From positions 1 through 12,736 of the forward strand of contig SLRE01000124.1 of assembly GCA_007131125.1 (NCBI GenBank): 12,736 nucleotides of DNA. The letters are read 5' to 3'. Below the pieces are notes generated by a model. It did no database searches, was not told the DNA's origin, and saw nothing but the letters and a program-made list of their open reading frames with translations. This DNA is from Bacteroidales bacterium (lineage in GTDB: Bacteria > Bacteroidota > Bacteroidia > Bacteroidales > UBA7960). Each line of letters begins with the position of its first letter. Position 1 is the stretch's first letter. A program made the position numbers and the translations under genes. Of this stretch, positions 7,461-12,736 are shown in pieces.

Positions 7461-9938
7461 ATGAACCCCGGGAGCTTCAGCCAGCGCATAATTTTTCCGG
7501 TTTTTATCCTTTTTTTGCTTTCGGGTCTTTTTATGCCCTTGCATTGCAATGCATCTGCCATAAAGGCTTATGAAGCAAGCGGCAGGGTGATTGACCGCCA
7601 AACCGGGGAGCCCCTGGCATTTGTAAATATTCGGATCAGCGGCACCCGCAGCGGGGGAGTGACAGACATTGACGGGTTTTTCAGCCTTTCCCATTCCGGG
7701 CCCATCGATGCCCTTCTGCTTTCTTATGTGGGCTATTATGAAAAAGTGGTAGAACTTGATGAGCAAAAAACCGGGTTGGTTATCAGCATGGAACCCCGGC
7801 CAATCCGCCTGCCTGAGGTTACCATCCTGCCGGGCGAAAACCCTGCCCACCGAATCATCAACAATACCATTGCCAACCGGGACCGAAACAATCCCGAAAA
7901 CCTCGGCTCTTTTTCCTATACTTCATACAACAAATTCATATTTACCGGGGAGTTTGATGATGGAGGGGAAACCCGGCCCGCCCCCGGAACCGATACCATT
8001 ACCGACCGCCTGAGCCGTTTCCTGGATAAACAGCATTTTCTTATCATGGAAAGTGTAAAAGAAAGGAAATACCGCTACCCTGGCCGCAACAACGAAACAG
8101 TGCTGGCTTCGAGGATTTCAGGGCTGCAAAATCCTGAATTTGTATTGCTGGTCACCCAGCTGCAGTCTTTTTCCTTTTATGATGATTTTATCAACATTTC
8201 AGGCAATACTTACCTCAGCCCCTTGTCACCCGGAAGCACCAACCGGTATTTCTTTCATCTGGAAGACACCATTTTTTCCCAGCCATCCGACACGGTGTAT
8301 ATCATCTCATACCGTCCTTCCAGGGGCCGCAATTTTGAAGGCCTGGAGGGCCTGCTTTATATCAACACCAATGGATGGGCCCTGCAAAATGTGATTGCCG
8401 GCCCCGCCGGTGAAACCGGGAATACCCGCATCAGGATACAGCAAAAATATGAACTCATCGAAGGAAAGCGTTGGTTTCCAACCCAGCTCAATACCGACTT
8501 TGAATTTCTGAACATCACAGAGCTCAGGAACTTTAAAGTGATTGGGATGGGCCGAACTTACCTTGAGGACATTAAGCTTGAGCCTCCCCTTTCGCGAAGG
8601 GACTTCTCAGGATTTGACGTCACTTTTTCACCGGATGCTTCTGTAGCCGCCGATGCCTTCTGGAACCAGTTCCGTACCGATACCCTCACCCGGAAAGAAC
8701 GAAATACTTATCATGTTCTTGACAGCATAGGAAAAGAACACAACCTTGACCGAAGGGTAGAAAACATCGAAGCCTTGTTTGACGGGAACCTCCGAAGGGG
8801 AATTTTAGACATCAACCTGCTTCACCTTATCGGGTACAATAAAGTGGAGGGCTTTCGGCCTGGCTTCGGTGCAGAGACCAATCACCGCCTTTCTCCTGTT
8901 TTAAAATTCAATGCCCATGTGGGTTATGGAATAAAAGACGATGTGTTTAAATACGGAGGCGGGGGCAGCATTCGCCTGCACAGGCTCAGCGATACCTGGA
9001 TGGGATACGATTACCTTTATGACAGGGAAGAACGGGGAGGCTCACAGTTCCTGAAAACAAGAAACCTTTTCGACCCGGGCAACCTGCGGTCTTTCTTTCT
9101 TGGCACCAAAGACATTACTGAACGCCATTCGGCCTGGCTGCGCTTCAGAACATTGCGCAACGCCCTTACCATAAAAGGGTTTGCTGCAACGGAAGAAGTA
9201 ACCATTGAAGATGGCTATCGTTTTTTGCCGGCCATGGAAAAGGATGAAATAATTGAGGAAGAAACCACAAAGTACCGTTTTTTTGAAACCGGCCTCAGGA
9301 TGCGCCTTGCCATCGGCGAACAATTCATCCTGACCCCCAACCGCATCATGGTTTTTGGAGATGATGTGCCTTTGCTGCATTTAAACATTGCCAGGGGATG
9401 GGATGATGTAATGGAAGGAGAGTTTGATTACTGGCGCATTGAGGCAGGGTATTCCCGCAATTTCAGGTTCAGGATGGCAGGCAGACAACAATGGAACCTC
9501 AGGGGAGGATGGGTTGAAGGCGAGGTTCCATGGTCCAGGCTTTTTACCGCTTCCGCCTCATACCGCAGATTTGCCATTTCAGTACCCCAGTCTTTTGCCA
9601 CCATGCGCATGGACGAATTTGCCTCCGACCGTTACATTGCACTTTTCTGGTACCATAATTTTGAAAGACTGCTGGTCAACCGCCCGAACTTTAAACCCCA
9701 GTTCCTTCTGCTCACCAACATCGGCTTTGGCAGCTTCAGCAACGGGCATCAGCACCTTAACGCAGGCTTCAAAAGCATGGAAAAGGGTTATTTTGAGTCG
9801 GGAATAGCCGTTCTGGATTTGGTTGGTTCAGGGTTTTCGAGTCTTGGTTTTGAGTTTATGCTGCGCTACGGGCCATATGCAAAACCCGACTTTGTGGATA
9901 ACTTTTCCCTGAGGCTGAGCTATGCTTTTTTCTTTTAA
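7461..9938 (+). CDS. DUF5686-family outer-membrane protein with carboxypeptidase-regulatory-like domain
   Basis: This is an 825-residue exported protein. A signal peptide has a hydrophobic core at about 11-27, with likely cleavage after N-A-S-A (30-33). Residues 38-112 form a carboxypeptidase-regulatory/CNA-B-like beta domain (S-G-R-V-I-D-R-Q-T-G-E-P-L-A-F-V-N-I through D-I-D-G-F-F-S-L to V-G-Y-Y), as seen at the N-terminus of SusC-type receptors. The segment N-P-A-H-R-I-I-N-N-T-I-A-N-R near 127-140 begins the DUF5686 region. The C-terminal half has alternating aromatic beta strands and ends in S-Y-A-F-F-F, an outer-membrane barrel signature with terminal Phe. No TonB-dependent receptor plug or TonB box is recognised, so it is not a classical SusC. 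Its function is unknown. It is probably a single-gene unit, transcribed away from gldE. Confidence 0.88.
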   Translation: MNPGSFSQRIIFPVFILFLLSGLFMPLHCNASAIKAYEASGRVIDRQTGEPLAFVNIRISGTRSGGVTDIDGFFSLSHSGPIDALLLSYVGYYEKVVELDEQKTGLVISMEPRPIRLPEVTILPGENPAHRIINNTIANRDRNNPENLGSFSYTSYNKFIFTGEFDDGGETRPAPGTDTITDRLSRFLDKQHFLIMESVKERKYRYPGRNNETVLASRISGLQNPEFVLLVTQLQSFSFYDDFINISGNTYLSPLSPGSTNRYFFHLEDTIFSQPSDTVYIISYRPSRGRNFEGLEGLLYINTNGWALQNVIAGPAGETGNTRIRIQQKYELIEGKRWFPTQLNTDFEFLNITELRNFKVIGMGRTYLEDIKLEPPLSRRDFSGFDVTFSPDASVAADAFWNQFRTDTLTRKERNTYHVLDSIGKEHNLDRRVENIEALFDGNLRRGILDINLLHLIGYNKVEGFRPGFGAETNHRLSPVLKFNAHVGYGIKDDVFKYGGGGSIRLHRLSDTWMGYDYLYDREERGGSQFLKTRNLFDPGNLRSFFLGTKDITERHSAWLRFRTLRNALTIKGFAATEEVTIEDGYRFLPAMEKDEIIEEETTKYRFFETGLRMRLAIGEQFILTPNRIMVFGDDVPLLHLNIARGWDDVMEGEFDYWRIEAGYSRNFRFRMAGRQQWNLRGGWVEGEVPWSRLFTASASYRRFAISVPQSFATMRMDEFASDRYIALFWYHNFERLLVNRPNFKPQFLLLTNIGFGSFSNGHQHLNAGFKSMEKGYFESGIAVLDLVGSGFSSLGFEFMLRYGPYAKPDFVDNFSLRLSYAFFF

Positions 9939-9976
9939 AAAAACTGGCTCAAAAATATTCCGGAATCTCCTGCATT

Positions 9977-10435
9977 TTAATTATTGTCTTCCTCAAACCA
10001 TTCGGCGAAAGCGGTGGAAGTTTCATGCAGGCGAATGGAATGAAGCCTGATTCCTTCAGGGAGGGCGGATTTGATTTTTTTGGCAAAATCGCAAACCATA
10101 TTCTCGCAGGTGGGCTGGTAAGGAACAGCAGTTACTTTCCCGAACATGCTGTTGTTTTTTGCCATCTGTAAATGCGGGGTGTGGGCATTTACCATTAAGG
10201 CATGGTCAAAAGGCTCTATAATCAATTCATTCACAATGTTTTTCAATTGCGAAAAATCTATCACCATTCCGTGCTTGGGATTTTTCAGGTCATTAACCGG
10301 ACGACCTTTTATGGTAACATAAAGAATGTAGCTATGCCCGTGAATATTGCGGCATTGCCCATCGTAGTTCCACAAGGCATGCGCCGCTTCAAAGCGAAAT
10401 TGTTTGGTAATTCTTACCATGGGTTGATTTGCCAT
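9977..10435 (-). CDS. queD: 6-carboxytetrahydropterin synthase QueD
   Basis: It belongs to the 6-pyruvoyl-tetrahydropterin synthase/QueD family. QueD converts dihydroneopterin triphosphate to 6-carboxytetrahydropterin in the queuosine/7-deazaguanine pathway. The zinc ligands appear as His19 (F-E-A-A-H) and His32/His34 (N-I-H-G-H). Cys28 just before them is the likely catalytic cysteine. F-D-H-A at 76-79 gives the Asp77/His78 pair, and P-T-C-E-N at 108-112 and L-H-E-T at 136-139 complete the pterin site. Its 152 residues are slightly longer than the 120-140 usual for QueD. No queC, queE or folE lies alongside. It is the last gene of a compact minus-strand set, 20 bases after the TonB-domain gene. 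No convincing terminator is visible between it and the convergent DUF5686 gene. Confidence 0.92.
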   Translation of the reverse strand: MANQPMVRITKQFRFEAAHALWNYDGQCRNIHGHSYILYVTIKGRPVNDLKNPKHGMVIDFSQLKNIVNELIIEPFDHALMVNAHTPHLQMAKNNSMFGKVTAVPYQPTCENMVCDFAKKIKSALPEGIRLHSIRLHETSTAFAEWFEEDNN

Positions 10436-10455
10436 AGTTGCTTAATTTAAATACT

Positions 10456-10908
10456 TCAATTGCCCAGGTTGATGGTATAATTATAGGTACGGCCTTTGCC
10501 TGATGGTTTTTCCGGTGTCTGGTCTTTAGGGGCGGTCTTTTCTTTGGAAGCCCCGGTATAACTCATCTTAAGTGAGGCCTTTCCGGAGGCCTGCCGTAAG
10601 CGAAAAGGGATTTTGATTTTATTGTTGGTGGTTACCCTCACTCCCCTGTTTTTTACTGCCTGGTATTGCAACATGCTTACCAGCCTGAGGGCTTCCTCAT
10701 CGCAGCCATAGCCAATTCCTTTTTCAACCTTTGGGTCGAGCACCTCCCCCCTGCCGGTTACCTTGAATCTTATTATTACATCCCCTTCTATTCTTTTCTC
10801 AACGGCTTCTTTGGGATATTGCAGGTTCTCTTTCAAAAACTGTTTCAGCAATTCCTTACCACCATCCAAACGGGGAAGTTTTAAAAATTTTTTCCTGGAC
10901 TTTTCCAT
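10456..10908 (-). CDS. Small TonB C-terminal-domain protein lacking a membrane anchor
   Basis: Residues 15-104 match the TonB C-terminal domain as found in Bacteroidota energy transducers: G-G-K-E-L-L-K-Q-F-L at 16-25, L-Q-Y-P at 29-32, I-E-G-D-V-I-I-R-F at 40-48 and G-I-G-Y-G-C-D-E-E-A near 64-73. True TonB proteins have an N-terminal transmembrane helix and a Pro/Lys-rich spacer. This 150-residue protein starts with charged residues (M-E-K-S-R-K-K) straight into the domain, and no in-frame ATG, GTG or TTG lies between the ATG and the upstream stop. The tail 105-150 is Lys/Thr/Ser-rich and probably disordered. A periplasmic TonB role is hard to reconcile with the missing export signal, so function is unknown. 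It lies 33 bases after the hydrolase gene and in the same frame. Confidence 0.85.
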   Translation of the reverse strand: MEKSRKKFLKLPRLDGGKELLKQFLKENLQYPKEAVEKRIEGDVIIRFKVTGRGEVLDPKVEKGIGYGCDEEALRLVSMLQYQAVKNRGVRVTTNNKIKIPFRLRQASGKASLKMSYTGASKEKTAPKDQTPEKPSGKGRTYNYTINLGN

Positions 10909-10941
10909 AGGAAATTCTTTCCTGAAAGATACGAATAAATC

Positions 10942-11751
10942 CTAAGAAGTTTGCTTAATAAAATCAATGGCATGCCGGTTGAAAAAACCGGGCTGGTCAA
11001 CATTGCAGACATGCCCTGACCGGGGAACCGTTTTCAGGGTAGCCATTTCGTTGTTATCCACCAGTTCTTTCACAGGATTAAGAAAAAGGTGGTCTTCATC
11101 ACCCATCATATAAAGGGTAGGGATGGGAGGGTTTTTCTCGCCGTGATACCTGAGCAGTGGGTTCACATCGCGTAAAAGTTTAAACCAGCGATTGATTTCC
11201 CTTTGGTAAATTTTGCGCGCATCCCGAATAAACAAATAACGGCTTTCTTTGTGCCGCCGGCTTGGCATAAGGATGCGGGCAAAAAGGCGGTATAACCACA
11301 TAAAAGGCAATACCGGTTTAAATACTTTGGCAACCCATACCAGAAAACGGGAGCGGAAATTCAGGCGGGTTATTGCACCGGCCAGCACCATGGATTCTAC
11401 CCGGCTGGGTTGCATCTCGGCAATAACCCTGATAAGGATGGTGCCCAGGGAAATCCCAATAAAGTGGCTTTTTTTGATGTTCAGGTGGTCCAGTACTTCC
11501 AATACGTCCCGGCTAACGTCTTCAAAGGTATACCGACTGCCCATATATGCTTCGAACAGGTCGCGGGAACGCCCGTGCCCGCGAAGGTCAACCACCAGGA
11601 CATTGAAGTGTTTGGAAAAATCCCTTATCTGTTTGAACCAGATGATAGAACTCCCGCCAACACCATGGATAAAGGTAACCCATGGTGCATCGGGGGATTT
11701 ATGATAAGTTTTATAAAAAAGGGTGCTACCGTTTTCTTTCTTCAGCTCCAT
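10942..11751 (-). CDS. Alpha/beta-fold hydrolase
   Basis: It is a 269-residue alpha/beta hydrolase. H-G-V-G-G at 29-33 forms the oxyanion-hole loop, V-D-L-R-G-H-G-R-S at 54-62 is the classic post-strand motif, and G-I-S-L-G at 99-103 holds nucleophile Ser101. The acid is probably Asp218 or Asp220 in G-D-E-D-H, and His247 in S-G-H-V-C is the catalytic histidine. The cap region at about 132-165 is rich in aromatic and basic residues (F-L-V-W-V-A-K-V-F-K-P) and could sit on a membrane or bind a lipid-like substrate, which is inference. No signal peptide is seen, so it is probably cytoplasmic. The substrate cannot be read from the sequence. It lies 20 bases downstream of the lipoprotein gene. Confidence 0.9.
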   Translation of the reverse strand: MELKKENGSTLFYKTYHKSPDAPWVTFIHGVGGSSIIWFKQIRDFSKHFNVLVVDLRGHGRSRDLFEAYMGSRYTFEDVSRDVLEVLDHLNIKKSHFIGISLGTILIRVIAEMQPSRVESMVLAGAITRLNFRSRFLVWVAKVFKPVLPFMWLYRLFARILMPSRRHKESRYLFIRDARKIYQREINRWFKLLRDVNPLLRYHGEKNPPIPTLYMMGDEDHLFLNPVKELVDNNEMATLKTVPRSGHVCNVDQPGFFNRHAIDFIKQTS

Positions 11752-11761
11752 TCAGTCATTT

Positions 11762-11775
11762 GCATTAAAGTTTAG
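11762..11775 (+). repeat. 14-base direct repeat, copy 1
   Basis: GCATTAAAGTTTAG occurs here and again at 12477-12490, identical over 14 bases. The two copies flank the lipoprotein gene. One chance 14-base repeat in a window this size is not improbable, especially in AT-rich gaps. Confidence 0.4.
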
Positions 11776-12368
11776 AGGGGCATGGTGAGGTCAAAATCGA
11801 CCCGCAGGCGTTTTTCTCCGTCACGTTCCAGCCGGTAGGTAAAGGTGGTCATGTTTTCATCCATTTTTACCGTCCAGAGGTTTCCTCCACCGTCCTCAAT
11901 CAATTCTGCCGTATAGTCGTCGGCGGGGAAATGTTGTACAAAAGCTGTGCCGGTATCATCGGCATAACCTCCATACAGGGTTTCTTCTTCGGGAGTACCA
12001 TCAGGATAGCGGTGGTCATGGCGAAACCTGAGCATGCCGTCTTCAACCAGGAATATCCAGGTACGGGAACGGTCTTCTCCAACATGAAATGGAATCTGTA
12101 TCTGGGTGGCCTCGCAAACCGCCACATGCATAATCAGTTCTTCATCTTCCCATCCGCTGGCATGGTGGCTGCGGTAAATCTGCTCTCCTTCAAAAGACTG
12201 ACCGCATAAGCGGGCCAGGTTGTTGAAAAAAGCCTGCTGCTCCTCTGAAACCAGCATTCCCATGGCGGCCTCAGGTGCATCGGTGGTATCGTCAACAGGT
12301 TCGGTGCGTGGCCCGCATCCGGCCAAAACAAAAACTGCAAAAACAAATAACAATATATTTCTGTACAT
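11772..12368 (-). CDS. Uncharacterised lipoprotein with an H-V-G-E-D-R-S-R-T-W motif
   Basis: This is a 198-residue lipoprotein. It has a short signal peptide with lipobox V-L-A-G-C, giving lipidated Cys18. An acidic linker (19-40) precedes a globular part with F-F-N-N-L-A-R-L-C-G-Q-S-F-E-G (47-61), I-P-F-H-V-G-E-D-R-S-R-T-W (92-104), R-F-R-H-D-H-R-Y-P-D-G (114-124) and a C-terminal beta strand R-V-D-F-D-L-T (189-195). From memory these motifs occur in an uncharacterised secreted family that is also found outside Bacteroidota, but I cannot name a function. Cys55 and Cys85 could form a disulfide in the periplasm. It is the first gene of the probable four-gene operon ending in queD and has its own -7 box upstream. 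Confidence 0.83.
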   Translation of the reverse strand: MYRNILLFVFAVFVLAGCGPRTEPVDDTTDAPEAAMGMLVSEEQQAFFNNLARLCGQSFEGEQIYRSHHASGWEDEELIMHVAVCEATQIQIPFHVGEDRSRTWIFLVEDGMLRFRHDHRYPDGTPEEETLYGGYADDTGTAFVQHFPADDYTAELIEDGGGNLWTVKMDENMTTFTYRLERDGEKRLRVDFDLTMPL

Positions 12369-12407
12369 AATAAAAATAGGTTAGGATTTCAAATAAATCA
12401 GACCTTA

Positions 12408-12415
12408 CAAAGATA
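12408..12415 (-). promoter_or_regulatory. Bacteroidota -7 box for the lipoprotein-hydrolase-TonB_C-queD operon
   Basis: The minus strand reads TATCTTTG, an exact TAnnTTTG match, 39 bases upstream of the lipoprotein ATG. No -33 TTTG is seen at standard spacing. Confidence 0.5.
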
Positions 12416-12462
12416 ATAAATGAAGGCGGCAATCAGGAATTTTTTTGACTTTCATTCATACC

Positions 12463-12473
12463 ATTTGGCAAAT
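12463..12473. repeat. Short palindrome in the divergent intergenic region
   Basis: ATTTGGCAAAT has perfect five-base arms around a central G. It lies between the two divergent -7 boxes and could bind a dimeric regulator, but it is short and chance is a fair explanation. Confidence 0.2.
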
Positions 12474-12476
12474 AAA

Positions 12477-12490
12477 GCATTAAAGTTTAG
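12477..12490 (+). repeat. 14-base direct repeat, copy 2
   Basis: This is the second copy of GCATTAAAGTTTAG (the first is at 11762-11775). It ends nine bases before the -7 box of the downstream C69 peptidase gene, so it covers the expected -33 area of that promoter. Confidence 0.4.
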
Positions 12491-12499
12491 GAATTCTAT

Positions 12500-12507
12500 T
12501 ATTTTTG
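12500..12507 (+). promoter_or_regulatory. Bacteroidota -7 box for the C69 peptidase gene
   Basis: TATTTTTG is an exact TAnnTTTG match, 37 bases before the ATG at 12545. The leader is AT- and CA-rich and has no Shine-Dalgarno sequence, which is usual in this phylum. Confidence 0.55.
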
Positions 12508-12544
12508 TAGCCATTCAAAACACAAAACCAACACCTTATTTATT

Positions 12545-12736
12545 ATGAAAAAGAATTTTGTTTTAATGTTAACCCTTTCTGTTTTTTTATTTTCAGGGTT
12601 AACAAACAGGGCAAACGCCTGCACCAATGTATTGGTATCCAGTGGTGCCAGTGCCGATGGTAGCGTTATGATAAGCTACCTGGCAGATGCGGGGGGATTT
12701 ATGGACCCCTTGTATTATTACCCCGGAGGAGAATAC
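12545..12736 (+). CDS. C69-family dipeptidase, N-terminal part (cut by window end)
   Basis: Sixty-four codons are visible and the frame stays open to the right edge. A signal peptide (M-K-K-N-F-V-L-M-L-T to about residue 25) ends in A-N-A, directly before Cys26. The mature N-terminus C-T-N-V-L-V-S-S-G-A-S-A-D-G-S (26-40) matches the start of peptidase family C69 (PepD-like dipeptidases), which are N-terminal-nucleophile hydrolases using that first Cys. Signal peptidase cleavage after Ala25 would expose the nucleophile directly. The protein is then probably periplasmic or extracellular and degrades dipeptides. The full length and any T9SS tail lie outside the window. Confidence 0.85.
   Translation, partial: MKKNFVLMLTLSVFLFSGLTNRANACTNVLVSSGASADGSVMISYLADAGGFMDPLYYYPGGEY

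Noticed and set aside
9939..9976. Possible terminator between the DUF5686 gene and queD, including the palindrome ATTCCGGAAT at 9957-9966
   Set aside because: The palindrome has no room for a loop beyond a three-base stem, and the A/T runs nearby do not form a GC-containing stem followed by a T-tract.
11249..11775. Two overlapping plus-strand open frames of 121 and 151 codons
   Set aside because: They are antisense to the alpha/beta hydrolase, whose catalytic residues are intact.

Overview
The window looks like a chromosomal segment of a Bacteroidota bacterium, probably class Bacteroidia (inference). Four things point there: a secreted enzyme with a type IX secretion (T9SS) C-terminal sorting domain, a gldE-gldD gliding-motility pair, a DUF5686-type outer-membrane protein with an N-terminal carboxypeptidase-regulatory domain, and exact copies of the Bacteroidota -7 promoter box TAnnTTTG upstream of five transcription units. 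No tRNA, rRNA, CRISPR array, insertion sequence or phage gene is visible. Coding density is high, and no gene-free stretch exceeds about 180 bases.

Layout. (1) Positions 2-799 (+) are the 3' part of an unrecognised gene that runs in from the left edge. It converges on a secreted cyanophycinase-like S51 peptidase with a T9SS tail (837-2369, -), and a candidate bidirectional terminator spans both stop codons. (2) Pyruvate kinase and the Mg2+ channel MgtE form a tight plus-strand pair (2517-5335), ending at a small hairpin. (3) gldE-gldD (7278 to 5349, -) converges on mgtE. (4) A divergent promoter region of about 180 bp separates gldE from a large DUF5686 outer-membrane protein (7461-9938, +). 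(5) Four closely spaced minus-strand genes (12368 to 9977) form a likely operon: an uncharacterised lipoprotein, an alpha/beta hydrolase, an unanchored TonB C-terminal-domain protein and QueD. (6) A 176-bp divergent region leads into a C69-family dipeptidase (12545 onward) cut by the right edge.

How the genes relate. Several products act in the envelope: the T9SS cargo peptidase, GldD/GldE, the DUF5686 protein, the lipoprotein and the C69 peptidase. Pyruvate kinase (Mg2+- and K+-dependent) with MgtE, and GldE (a CorC/CNNM-type membrane protein) next to MgtE, suggest a loose magnesium theme, but this is inference. Mostly this is an ordinary core-genome neighbourhood. I do not see a clear new multi-gene system. 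The points most worth following up are the TonB C-terminal domain without a membrane anchor and its reading-frame relation to the upstream hydrolase, the divergent active-site context of the S51 enzyme, the uncharacterised lipoprotein, and the active-site substitutions in the pyruvate kinase.
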